A DNA stretch of 64,000 nucleotides. It comes from Sediminibacterium sp. GTDB lineage: Bacteria > Bacteroidota > Bacteroidia > Chitinophagales > Chitinophagaceae. The notes under the pieces are model-generated. The model made no database searches, was not told where the DNA came from, and worked only from the letters and a program-made list of their open reading frames with translations. The position numbers and the translations under genes are program-made. The stretch spans positions 4,267-68,266 of the forward strand of contig JAGOAO010000001.1 of the NCBI GenBank assembly GCA_017983845.1, written 5' to 3'. The stretch's first letter is position 1. Every line of letters starts with the position of its first letter. This document shows positions 17,734 through 26,501 of the stretch, one piece after another.

Positions 17734-19749
17734 TTAATCTTGTTGATTTAAACGCATCATGCCCTCCACTAAAAAACACATTGCCATGGTATCAAGCTCA
17801 CAATAGCGAAGCAATGCCTCTTTCAATTTAAGTCGAATATCTTCGGGGATATGGGTGTATTGTAAATAAGCATACGCACTTAAAGCAGCACCACCATCCG
17901 CAATGCCATCCATTTCATCAAAGTATTCATCTAATTCATCGCGGTCATATCCCTCAAAAATGGTTGGCAATGTTTTATAGGGATCATTATTAAATGCTGG
18001 ATCAATCCATTGATGGTCTTCAAAGTTCAAGCTCTTAATGTCTAATGATTTACCATAAATACCTTTTTTTCCGTATTTCTCCTTTAAATATGGCACATCA
18101 TTAATAATAGAGGGCAAGACAAACTTTAGCCCTACTTTTCCTTTTGAATAAGGTGAATAATAATATCGTTGAACTAGTTCATACAAATCGACCATATTTC
18201 TATTGCCACTTACATACGTTTTACCGTCTGGCTTATGTCTTGTAATTTCATCTATGAATGCCAATAATTCAGTTTTTTCTGGCTCTGCCACTTCCAATTC
18301 CCCTGAGTCAATCTGCCCATATATCATCCTTAAATAGGTATTCTCGTGATTGTGGTATCTGAATATCGTTCCATTGTTACGACTTAAGGATTGCTTAAGG
18401 GTTCTAACGAATTCTAAATTAGGAAACACCCCTTTATCAAAATTGATATACTCACCAACATGTTCTATTCTTCCATCTTCATGCATTACATGGTGTGACC
18501 ATTGAAACGCCACTCCACTATAAGGTGTTTTACCCTCATAAAATGGAAGCGCACTTGTGCTTGTTTCAAAATCAATATGATTCAGCGGCCATTCCCAACT
18601 TGCAACTTCTTTGTCAAAATTTTCTTTGTCAAAATAATAAGCACTATCATTATTTTTTACTTTTTCTACTTGCTTAACCCTTCTACTATATTGATCAAGG
18701 CCAGGAACAGCAGTTGGCTTATCAGTTCCTAAATCTGTTTTCTCTAATTTTTCCATTAAATAAACGCCTTCCTGTAAAGCAGTATCAAGTCTTCCTTGCC
18801 ATACATCTATTGACCATGGCTTATTTAGAAGATGGTCTGCATACTGAGTAACATGTTTCCAACATTCTTGACGTCCGTCTTTTAAGTTATCTTCTTTTCC
18901 TGGTTTAACCCAAAAAGAACATGACTTGCAACCCATGGTTAGAGGAGAAAACACTCTTTCATCTCTTACATAGATATCCTCGCAATAATGCACAAATTCT
19001 TCGAACGTAAATTCTCGAGTTAAGGTTGTTGGGACCTTATATTGATGCCAAATTTTTTCTACCGTTGCATCTGTATTTACAATAGCTAAAATAGACTCGC
19101 CTAACTGCTCCTTTCTGACATTTGTAATATCAACTGATACGCGACCTTCTTCATTCACAATTTGAAAAATCTGGTTCAATCCGTTTACGGTTGCTTTTTT
19201 AGCTTTGTCAACTAGCAATAAATGCGAATTGACAGTATACTCAGGAAAAGCTTTTGTAACAACATATTTCTGAAAGGCAATATCATATAAATAGGGCTCC
19301 CACTTTGAGGCTATTCTTTCTTTATCCCCTTTTCCTGCAATAAAAGATTGCTCATTTTCTTCGGCACTATTAAAACTCTTTGCTTTTACTTCATACAAAT
19401 CAATCACATTTCCATTTTTAACAACAATATCCGCTCTAATAAAAAGGTGATTGTATTTAAATGCAGCTTCAGCAATAATAACTTTACCCGATCTGGCAAG
19501 TTTCTCGTTGGTAATACGGATCGACTCATCATAGTCCAATGTCTCTACAATAATATCATCCCCTATTGGATTGTCACAAAATTCAAATAATGAAAGTGCC
19601 CCAGTTTGATGTCCCCCTTCTGCAAGGGCTTGTAAAAACTTGTCATCAATTTTTTGATCTGCATATTCTTTTTTCTTACCTGTGTAGTACAACTTAGTAA
19701 CACATTCTAATCCAGATTTAAATTTCGACTTTGTTAAATACCTTGACAT
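17734..19749 (-). CDS. DUF2779 protein: PD-(D/E)XK-like plus RNase H-like nuclease
   Basis: 671 residues. The N-terminal third resembles a RecB-type PD-(D/E)XK nuclease: FIRADIVVKNGNVIDLYEVKAKS holds the D...ExK core. Cysteines around CKSCSFW and the later C could hold an Fe-S cluster, as in related RecB-like proteins. The C-terminal half is DUF2779, an RNase H-like exonuclease fold with HIDFETS (D-x-E), FRYHNHENTYLRMI and RYCELDTMAM as acidic motifs. It lies 5 bp after the SbcC-like gene and 6 bp before the 5'-nucleotidase gene. Role inferred: processing of DNA or RNA ends with the SbcCD-like pair. Confidence 0.8.
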   Translation of the reverse strand: MSRYLTKSKFKSGLECVTKLYYTGKKKEYADQKIDDKFLQALAEGGHQTGALSLFEFCDNPIGDDIIVETLDYDESIRITNEKLARSGKVIIAEAAFKYNHLFIRADIVVKNGNVIDLYEVKAKSFNSAEENEQSFIAGKGDKERIASKWEPYLYDIAFQKYVVTKAFPEYTVNSHLLLVDKAKKATVNGLNQIFQIVNEEGRVSVDITNVRKEQLGESILAIVNTDATVEKIWHQYKVPTTLTREFTFEEFVHYCEDIYVRDERVFSPLTMGCKSCSFWVKPGKEDNLKDGRQECWKHVTQYADHLLNKPWSIDVWQGRLDTALQEGVYLMEKLEKTDLGTDKPTAVPGLDQYSRRVKQVEKVKNNDSAYYFDKENFDKEVASWEWPLNHIDFETSTSALPFYEGKTPYSGVAFQWSHHVMHEDGRIEHVGEYINFDKGVFPNLEFVRTLKQSLSRNNGTIFRYHNHENTYLRMIYGQIDSGELEVAEPEKTELLAFIDEITRHKPDGKTYVSGNRNMVDLYELVQRYYYSPYSKGKVGLKFVLPSIINDVPYLKEKYGKKGIYGKSLDIKSLNFEDHQWIDPAFNNDPYKTLPTIFEGYDRDELDEYFDEMDGIADGGAALSAYAYLQYTHIPEDIRLKLKEALLRYCELDTMAMCFLVEGMMRLNQQD

Positions 19750-19754
19750 AGATG

Positions 19755-22199
19755 CTAGTTTAGATTAATTAAATTTCCTCCTAATTGATTTGCATGCGCT
19801 TGATGACAAGTGAAAATGAATACTTGCTTCTCTCCTGCATATTGCTGCAAGCACTGAGCTGCGTATTGTTGTCTTTGTTCATCAAAATCAACCATGGGGT
19901 CATCAAAAGCTAAAAAGCCATTCTGACCCTCTAAATAATAATCAGCCATGGCCAATCTTAAAGACAAGCCCAAGACACCTGCAGTACCTTGTGATAATAA
20001 TTCAACTGGCAATGCCAAGTTTGTCTGAGTATTTCGGATCAAGCTAGGAGTTGTAAGACCTTCTGTATTGGCCATGTACTTTCCGCCTGATAATGTATTT
20101 AAATATTGACTCAGATTTTCTTCATAAGCCTGATATGGATTCACAGGAGCACGATTCAAAATCTCATCAAGCTTATTCAATACTTTGTTTATTGCTTTTG
20201 CCTCTTCAACTTTTTGCGTTTTTTGACGTTGCAGTAAATCAATTTCATCTTGCAATTCTGCAGATAATGCTTCTGGCTGACTTCCCTCAAGCTTAGCCCT
20301 TTCGATTTCTAAAATTTGGCATCTGCTTTTATTAGCATCTAATCGAGACTTTACAACCAGGTACTCAGTTCTAAATAACTCGATATCAAAACCTTCGCCA
20401 ATGGCTGGCAAATTTGACAATTTAGATTGAGCATCTCTTTCCTCTTGAATTAATCCTAATCTTAAATCATCTATTTTATCTAAAGAGCCATACTCTAATT
20501 CAAATCTTTCTTTGTCAACTTTAAATGCTGCAGCAGCGTTTTTATTTGTATTAATTTTTATATTTAATTTATCATACAATTCTTCTAATTCATTAACCTC
20601 TCTTGTTTTTGGTAAATTTTGCAATTCAATTGCCTCTTGCTCTAATTCCTCATAGGTTGTTCCAGCTATTGCATTGTCAAAATTATTTTTGTCAAATCTG
20701 AAATCAGTATTTGCTTTATTATACTGCTGATTTAAGCTTGACAATGTATCATAATCTGAAACTTCATATTTTGCTAATGCATCTTCCAACTGGTTCTTTA
20801 ATTCTATGATTCGTGCATTAAGAATATTAATTTGATCAGTCAAAGACTTTACTTCAATAGTAATTTCAGCAGATGTAAAAACAAACCCTTGATTTACGTT
20901 TAAAACTAAAGGGCTGCCTGCAGTTAAATTATTTTTCTGCGCCGTGTCTCCACTATGCTGAATCTCAACCTCTATGTCTTTTTTAGGAAATAGATTTACC
21001 TCGAATTTTTGAGCCGCAAGTAAGCCATTTAAAGTTGTAGTCGCTTCCGTGAGTGGGTCTTGAATTAATTTTACACTAGCGAGATCTTGATCTGCAACAA
21101 TTTTTAATTCATTTAGAATGGCCTGACTTTTCTCTTTTTGAGATTTCGATTTGACAATGTTTTCAAATTTTGCAATTTTAACTGACGCGCCAATAGACAA
21201 CCTTGCACTATCTAGCTCTTGCTTCAACTTAATAAATTGTTCTTCATCAGATTTGATTGCAGCTGATAATACTGGAAGATTTGCAATGATATTATTCCAA
21301 CTTGTATGAACTTCTCTTAATTTTTCTTTACTCTCTTGAATATTCTTAATCTCAGTATTAATGTCTTTTCTTTTGACCAAACTTTCGACTAGTGGCGCAT
21401 TAGTTGAAATATACTGTTGATCATTATTAATATTGAATCTATATTCATTTATTTCATTTGCATTCAAAGTGTAATTTTGATCATACTGCAACCTTTTTTC
21501 AAGTTCTTTTTGCTTATCATATAAAGCATATGCAATCTTTAAAATTTCTCCAACCCCATTAGCCCACTTATTTTCATATGCACCCTTGTTATTTGTTTTA
21601 ACTACCGGCATATCTTCGTCTAATTTCCAATTTTGCGTTAGATTGTCATATTCTTGTTCCAATTGCGACCTTAAAGTTTCGGGCACAACACCACCTGTAT
21701 TTAGAATCGCTCCTCGAAGTATCTGATCTAGGCTGTTTTTAATTTCTGCATCATTATTGACGCCTTCAATCGTTGAAGCAATTTTTGCTTGCGTTGTAAA
21801 AATCACGTCTCGCACTGTTGCCTTATTCAAATTCAACAACCTAAATAATTCCTCTTGTACTTTCTCTGCATTGTTAATTGCTGCTTTACCTACAATGCTC
21901 AAGGAACTCACATTATTAACGCCCCAAGATTTTTTTAATATATATTCAACGCCTTCTACTTCAAAATTCAAATCAATATTGATAGAATCACCTCCAATTG
22001 GGATTAAGCTTGATACCTGATTTTTAAATTCTGGCTTTGTTAAGGCAGTTGTAGTTGTCAATGCCATGAGTAAAGCTTTTACAATCGTTGATTTTCCAGC
22101 TTCATTATGTCCATAGATTACATTAAGGCCTTCTTGAAAATGATACGTCTTATCAACAGTGCCTGCAAACGGATGTAAGTGCAATTGTATTAATCTCAT
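19755..22199 (-). CDS. SbcC/Rad50-like SMC ATPase without zinc hook
   Basis: 814 residues. Walker A GHNEAGKSTIVKA is at 30-42. Long coiled coils occupy about 220-680, and the C-terminal part carries the ABC signature LSGGKY, LLSQGTAGVLGLSLRLAMADY and Walker B GFLAFDDPMVDFD, then FIFTCHQ. There is no CxxC hook in the middle; the only mid-coil cysteine is single. The protein is shorter than E. coli SbcC and closer to YhaN-like proteins. It pairs with the SbcD-like gene 4 bp upstream. Role: ATP-dependent opening of an Mre11-type nuclease, presumably on DNA ends. Confidence 0.85.
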   Translation of the reverse strand: MRLIQLHLHPFAGTVDKTYHFQEGLNVIYGHNEAGKSTIVKALLMALTTTTALTKPEFKNQVSSLIPIGGDSINIDLNFEVEGVEYILKKSWGVNNVSSLSIVGKAAINNAEKVQEELFRLLNLNKATVRDVIFTTQAKIASTIEGVNNDAEIKNSLDQILRGAILNTGGVVPETLRSQLEQEYDNLTQNWKLDEDMPVVKTNNKGAYENKWANGVGEILKIAYALYDKQKELEKRLQYDQNYTLNANEINEYRFNINNDQQYISTNAPLVESLVKRKDINTEIKNIQESKEKLREVHTSWNNIIANLPVLSAAIKSDEEQFIKLKQELDSARLSIGASVKIAKFENIVKSKSQKEKSQAILNELKIVADQDLASVKLIQDPLTEATTTLNGLLAAQKFEVNLFPKKDIEVEIQHSGDTAQKNNLTAGSPLVLNVNQGFVFTSAEITIEVKSLTDQINILNARIIELKNQLEDALAKYEVSDYDTLSSLNQQYNKANTDFRFDKNNFDNAIAGTTYEELEQEAIELQNLPKTREVNELEELYDKLNIKINTNKNAAAAFKVDKERFELEYGSLDKIDDLRLGLIQEERDAQSKLSNLPAIGEGFDIELFRTEYLVVKSRLDANKSRCQILEIERAKLEGSQPEALSAELQDEIDLLQRQKTQKVEEAKAINKVLNKLDEILNRAPVNPYQAYEENLSQYLNTLSGGKYMANTEGLTTPSLIRNTQTNLALPVELLSQGTAGVLGLSLRLAMADYYLEGQNGFLAFDDPMVDFDEQRQQYAAQCLQQYAGEKQVFIFTCHQAHANQLGGNLINLN

Positions 22200-22203
22200 T
22201 TGT

Positions 22204-23328
22204 TTATTTGTTTTTCTTGATGGCTTCGAATGCTTTTTGAGTACTTAATCCATCAGGATCTTCATTTAAAAGCTCAGTTAATAAAATATGAGGTAATGAA
22301 CCATTCGCAAATTCTTCATTAATTGCAGCAATGTCAATTTTGCGTTTAATAAATTTATTGCCCTCAAAATGAATAAAACCAGTAGTTCTTTCTGAGCATG
22401 ATTTAAAAAAATCTTCAAGTGCTTTTATTTCTTGATCTACTAATATTCCTGTTAGATTTAAACGAACTGCTGTATTAGCCTTGTCGCAATGCGCTAATTG
22501 ATTTTTTAATGAATCAATATCTACCATTGATCTTAAATCTGCATCAATCACTTTGTAATTAAATTTAGAAGGCTGAAATCTTCTTGCTTTCACAGTTTTC
22601 AACGCATCAATTTCAATCACCCATGCATTTCCACTATTAGTCGACTTCCAAGAATCTGGCATATGTGTTCCACTCATAAAATATCCAGGATTTTCATTTA
22701 CAATATCCTGAGTAGGATAGGCCACATGTATATGTCCTAATAACCAAAAATCAACCCCAGCATCTTTAAGCTCAGCTTCTTTCATATTGAAGTATTTACC
22801 ATCCTCATCTCTACCAAGCCCCACTACATTGCCATGTGCTATCCCAATATGAATTGCATTTTTAGGCTTTTCTTCCGCAGCAACCCAACCAATCATATGT
22901 TCATCTGAGTGCAATGTCCTACATGCAGCTGGATAAAACCTAACTTCCTGATCGCCTACTGTATCAATTAATACTTCGTATTGATCTAATATTAAAATCT
23001 TTTCTGCATCTACATTAGTTTTAAAGTAATGCCACAAACTATCTACCTCGTCCATGTAAAAATCATGGTTGCCTGGAATGATAATGACCTTTTCTTTAAA
23101 TTCTTTTAAAATTTTGATAACCTCATTCGTTTTCGACTTGTTTAATTTAGTTACATCAAATAAATCACCAGCTATCACTAAATAATTAGCCAATTCCTTG
23201 TTTCCTTCATCTACAATTCTTTTAAGTGCATCCAAACGCTCTTTCACTAATTCCGCCTTGGCTTGTGATACAGTATTATAACTGATGCCAATATGATTAT
23301 CGGCAGTATGTATAATTTTTATGCTCAT
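22204..23328 (-). CDS. SbcD/Mre11-like metallophosphoesterase
   Basis: 374 residues. The calcineurin-type motifs are all present: HTADNHIG (Asp10, His12), YLVIAGDLFD, IIIPGNHDFYMDE, IGIAHGNV and WLLGHIHVA, followed by a C-terminal capping part. It is the first gene of an operon with the SbcC-like ATPase, DUF2779 nuclease and 5'-nucleotidase, with gaps of 4-6 bp. The 57-bp upstream space has TAACTTGT on the minus strand as a possible -7 box but no 18-bp element. Expected activity: Mn-dependent exo/endonuclease on DNA ends and hairpins. Confidence 0.88.
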   Translation of the reverse strand: MSIKIIHTADNHIGISYNTVSQAKAELVKERLDALKRIVDEGNKELANYLVIAGDLFDVTKLNKSKTNEVIKILKEFKEKVIIIPGNHDFYMDEVDSLWHYFKTNVDAEKILILDQYEVLIDTVGDQEVRFYPAACRTLHSDEHMIGWVAAEEKPKNAIHIGIAHGNVVGLGRDEDGKYFNMKEAELKDAGVDFWLLGHIHVAYPTQDIVNENPGYFMSGTHMPDSWKSTNSGNAWVIEIDALKTVKARRFQPSKFNYKVIDADLRSMVDIDSLKNQLAHCDKANTAVRLNLTGILVDQEIKALEDFFKSCSERTTGFIHFEGNKFIKRKIDIAAINEEFANGSLPHILLTELLNEDPDGLSTQKAFEAIKKNK

Positions 23329-23385
23329 TCTAACTTCTTTTTGTGTTTTTTTGGGGGAATATACAAGTTACGATTTTATTTAATA

Positions 23386-24303
23386 TTACATGCTGTATCT
23401 ATGCAGTAATTCCTTAAACGGCACATTGCGGTCTAAAAATAATTGCTTCTTTAAATCCGTGTCTAATTTAATCAGGTTCAATGCATGGCCATGCTTGCTC
23501 TTTCTAAGTATCAAATGCGCTTCTGAAACATTTTCTGCTGCATATTCCCCAGGCACTTGATAATATTCAGGCCTAACGAGCATCAAGCAGTTGTCGGCCA
23601 TATGACCAATATGCGCAGAACCGAGCAAATCTTCCATCTTGGGTACACGTCCTTCTTTAGCCCATTCTACCCTTCTATGAATATCCGACGTGATTAACAC
23701 TGGGATTTGATAGGCAATTGAAATCTCCTGAAGCTTCTGCATCACAAAGTAATATCCCTCGTCAATATCCTTAGACTTGTCCGCTTCAATGGACTGTATG
23801 CTATCTATAATCAACAGCTTTAGCTTCTTTTCTGCATTCGTTTTTTGCACTAATGCTTCTACATCTGCAATTTTCGATTTGGCTGTCGTTTCTAGCACCA
23901 AATTATCTTGCTGTAAAATGGGCAAAAGCGGATTGTCAAATAACTTTTTCTTATCCTCTTCCGATAAGCGCCTCAACTGAAGATCGTTGATATGGACTTG
24001 GCAACTAATTGCTAGCATTCGCTGGATTAGATTGGTTTTCCCTTCCTTTGAATTAATGTATAAGATAGACGCCTCAGGTGCAATCAATCGCAACTGTTGG
24101 TTCATCATATTTAAGACCAGGCTCGTCTTGCCCATGGATGGCCTTGCCCCAATGACTGTGATGGTACCTGGCTCAAGTCCAAAACCACCCAAATACATAT
24201 CTAATTCAGTATAACCTGTTGTTAAACATAAATCATTGATATTCTGATGATTCATCAGTTGATCTAGCTCCGTTTTTAAAATTTCACTCGTCTTTTGACT
24301 CAT
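23386..24303 (-). CDS. DnaB-type RecA-like ATPase, core domain only
   Basis: 305 residues from the ATG at 24303; a GTG three codons upstream is possible. It corresponds to the C-terminal ATPase half of a DnaB replicative helicase: GYTELDMYLGGFGLEPGTITVIGARPSMGKTSL contains Walker A (55-64), KLLIIDSIQSI the Walker B Asp (about 170), and LLGSAHIGHMADNCLML the late motif. The N-terminal collar and the DnaG/DnaC contact region are missing, so it is not the housekeeping helicase. Its separate 18-bp-element promoter (24391-24425) sets it apart from the SbcD operon 57 bp downstream. It could be a KaiC/RadA-like switch or an accessory helicase. Confidence 0.8.
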   Translation of the reverse strand: MSQKTSEILKTELDQLMNHQNINDLCLTTGYTELDMYLGGFGLEPGTITVIGARPSMGKTSLVLNMMNQQLRLIAPEASILYINSKEGKTNLIQRMLAISCQVHINDLQLRRLSEEDKKKLFDNPLLPILQQDNLVLETTAKSKIADVEALVQKTNAEKKLKLLIIDSIQSIEADKSKDIDEGYYFVMQKLQEISIAYQIPVLITSDIHRRVEWAKEGRVPKMEDLLGSAHIGHMADNCLMLVRPEYYQVPGEYAAENVSEAHLILRKSKHGHALNLIKLDTDLKKQLFLDRNVPFKELLHRYSM

Positions 24304-24390
24304 TTTAAGCACCTTTTTTACTTCAAATTCTTTAAAAATACACCTCAGCGAATATCCTCATTTTTGCCTTATCTATTGCTAAATAGAGCT

Positions 24391-24425
24391 GCAAATTAGT
24401 CATCTGTTTCTAGTCTATTAAGAAT
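24391..24425 (-). promoter_or_regulatory. 18-bp-element promoter, copy 3
   Basis: On the minus strand: ATTCTTAATAGACTAGAA (24425-24408), 9 bp, then TAATTTGC (24398-24391). It serves the RecA-like ATPase gene and is identical to copy 2 over all 18 bases. It is 43 bp from, and divergent to, copy 4. Confidence 0.65.
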
Positions 24426-24468
24426 GGTCAAAAGAAGGGTAAAATACTTTATCAAACTAGCCGGCCCA

Positions 24469-24504
24469 ATTCTTAATAGACTATAAAACACCGCGCTAAA
24501 TTGC
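24469..24504 (+). promoter_or_regulatory. 18-bp-element promoter, copy 4
   Basis: ATTCTTAATAGACTATAA (24469-24486), 10 bp, then TAAATTGC (24497-24504), 16 bp before the ATG at 24521. It differs from copies 2 and 3 at one position. Confidence 0.7.
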
Positions 24505-24520
24505 CCAAAAATTGATTTAA

Positions 24521-25027
24521 ATGGATAGGTTTTTCATTGGATTCTTCCTTATAAGCTTCTTGGCATTATGCATCTATAAATTTATTCAAGGTGTAATTGA
24601 AGCAGTTAGAGGACCTGAACTTAAACTCAACAGTTCTTATCCCAAACTGGTACAGGAAGTAGTTTACTATTGCGGACCAATCTTAAAAGCACAAAACATT
24701 CGCTTTTTTCCCAAATACGAGGTCTCCTATTTTAAAAGTAAAAAAAGGCTTGGATGCTATTACTCAGGTCAAAAAAAGATCGTCATTTATATTAAAAGTC
24801 ACGATGGCGATGAATCACAAAAAATTAGGGATATCATTCATACTACACTCCACGAGGTGCGTCACAATATCCAGCACCTAAGAGACCCTGACTTTAAAAA
24901 TTATGACACTTATAGCAAGAAACTAACCTACCAAAAGAACCCATTTGAAATTGATAGCAATGCTTTTGCAGATAAGGAGCTTGATGGCTGCATTCAGTAC
25001 TTAAAATCAAAGGGCATTTTAGCTTAA
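24521..25027 (+). CDS. Membrane-anchored zincin-like protein (HEVRH)
   Basis: 168 residues. One membrane segment lies at about 4-21, then a soluble part with HTTLHEVRHNIQHL (HExxH, His111-His115) and NPFEIDSNAFADKEL (140-154). The latter resembles the E-x-x-A-N-x-F-A segment that gives the third zinc ligand (Glu143) in ImmA/IrrE peptidases. It is therefore a likely metallopeptidase near the membrane. It has its own 18-bp-element promoter and is followed after 21 bp by a DnaJ-domain gene, so the two form a small operon. The family beyond this is not recognised. Confidence 0.65.
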   Translation: MDRFFIGFFLISFLALCIYKFIQGVIEAVRGPELKLNSSYPKLVQEVVYYCGPILKAQNIRFFPKYEVSYFKSKKRLGCYYSGQKKIVIYIKSHDGDESQKIRDIIHTTLHEVRHNIQHLRDPDFKNYDTYSKKLTYQKNPFEIDSNAFADKELDGCIQYLKSKGILA

Positions 25028-25048
25028 CCAAAACCCAAATCATTTCAA

Positions 25049-25468
25049 ATGAAAGACTATTACAAAATTTTGGAACTTAAGCAAACAGCGAGTTTAGTTG
25101 AAATTAAAAAAGCTTACCGTACACTTTCAAAAAAGTATCATCCAGATGTGAACAAACATGGTATTGAGCAATTCAAAGCCATCAATGAAGCAAATAGCGT
25201 GCTATCTGATGCCACAAAGCGTAAAGCTTATGACATGCAGTACAATACGTATTTTAAGCCCAAGAACACACAACAAACTACCCGAAGTAATTCAAAGCAG
25301 CCAACTTCAAACACATCTAACACAAACAAAAACTATACACAGGCTAAATCATCTAGCTCAAGTACGATAACGGTAAATGGGGTTAAAATAAACGTTTCAG
25401 GTAATAATACAACCACTAATATTCGAGTGGTAAATGGGAAAGTGATTGTGGAAGCTACATACCATTAA
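25049..25468 (+). CDS. J-domain (DnaJ-like) protein
   Basis: 139 residues. The J domain fills residues 1-62 with [27 protein letters not shown] (HPD at 31-33) and [14 protein letters not shown] Ser/Thr/Asn-rich linker (about 75-112) and a small beta-rich tail ([13 protein letters not shown]..) follow; there is no zinc-finger or DnaJ client-binding domain. It should stimulate a DnaK ATPase and recruit it to a specific target. It lies 21 bp after the membrane zincin gene, which suggests that chaperone recruitment and proteolysis act together. Confidence 0.88.
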   Translation: MKDYYKILELKQTASLVEIKKAYRTLSKKYHPDVNKHGIEQFKAINEANSVLSDATKRKAYDMQYNTYFKPKNTQQTTRSNSKQPTSNTSNTNKNYTQAKSSSSSTITVNGVKINVSGNNTTTNIRVVNGKVIVEATYH

Positions 25469-25504
25469 AATTTGCATTATGTTTTAAGAATTCATTAACA
25501 TCTC

Positions 25505-25540
25505 ATTCTTAAAAGACTAGAATCCGCGAATCTATTTTGC
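25505..25540 (+). promoter_or_regulatory. 18-bp-element promoter, copy 5
   Basis: ATTCTTAAAAGACTAGAA (25505-25522), 10 bp, then TATTTTGC (25533-25540). It lies 26 bp before the ATG at 25567 and differs at one base from copies 2 and 3. Confidence 0.7.
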
Positions 25541-25566
25541 AGGCTATAAACAAAACAAAATATTAC

Positions 25567-26394
25567 ATGAAAGCAATTCTATTCTTATGTTCCTTCTTTA
25601 TTTTCAGCAACCTATCTGCCCAGAACTACAAATACTATTTCAATAGTGCGAAAGTTCTGTATAAAGCGGGCAATTTTGAATCCGCTATTAAATATTTTGA
25701 CACAGCCATTTCTAAAAATTCAAAAAGAGTAAACGCATTTTACAATAGAGGATTATGTTACGCCGAACTGAATGAGCACTTTAGAGCCGAAAATGACTTT
25801 AGTTACTTTATTGTCAAATACCCCAATGATGCAAGTGCCTACCATGAACGTGCCTTGAGCCGGTCTGAAATAAATGACACATTAGGTGCATTAGAAGATT
25901 TTAATAAATCGATCCAACTAGATCCTAACAAGAGAAATTTTAGACTTGAAAGGTCTATATTTTTAGCAGAAACTTTAGAAGACAGAACTGCATCTATTCA
26001 AGACCTTGATGCAATGATCCATCAAGACAGCACAGACGCTTTTGCCTATTTTATGAAGGGATATAATCTTTACTTCCTAGAGCAATATGATAGCGCTTTT
26101 ACAAACTTTAACAGCGCTTATAAACATGACTCCACAAATGAATTTACTTCTTATTACCTAGGCAAATATTACAATATCAACCAAGAATATTCAAAAGCAA
26201 TTGTATGCTTTTCCAATGCAATACAGATCAATGCAGAAGATTATAGATTCTTTGAAGGTAGAGGTCTTGCCTATCTCTATAACGATGATGATGAAGACGA
26301 TTATTTAGCTTGCGAGGACTTTCGAACTGCAGTAAAACTAGGGTCTAAAGCGGCACAAAAATTTATTGACGACTATTGTGAGGAGGATAACTAA
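25567..26394 (+). CDS. Secreted TPR-repeat protein
   Basis: 275 residues starting MKAILFLCSFFIFSNLSAQ, a Sec signal peptide. A TTG at 25537 lies inside the -7 box of promoter copy 5 and is rejected. About six TPR units follow, for example AGNFESAIKYFDTAISKNSKRVNAFYNRGLCYAELNEHF split over two helices, then GALEDFNKSIQLDPN and KAIVCFSNAIQINAEDYRFFEGRGLAYLY. It acts outside the cytoplasm, probably as a scaffold. It is the second exported member of the proposed regulon, besides the 7504-7947 protein. Confidence 0.82.
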   Translation: MKAILFLCSFFIFSNLSAQNYKYYFNSAKVLYKAGNFESAIKYFDTAISKNSKRVNAFYNRGLCYAELNEHFRAENDFSYFIVKYPNDASAYHERALSRSEINDTLGALEDFNKSIQLDPNKRNFRLERSIFLAETLEDRTASIQDLDAMIHQDSTDAFAYFMKGYNLYFLEQYDSAFTNFNSAYKHDSTNEFTSYYLGKYYNINQEYSKAIVCFSNAIQINAEDYRFFEGRGLAYLYNDDDEDDYLACEDFRTAVKLGSKAAQKFIDDYCEEDN

Positions 26395-26501
26395 AGCAAC
26401 AACTCGAATTTACCAATAGCTACTCCCTAATTATTAGAATTGATTTTAATAAAAATCCCCCGTTCATCTATTTCCGCTAATCAATCCAGCTTAAAATACA
26501 T

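Noticed and set aside
4560..26400. Genomic island integrated at tRNA-Glu by an integrase
   Set aside because: I found no second copy of the tRNA 3' end by eye at the right border and no integrase gene. The tRNA border is noted, but site-specific integration is not shown.
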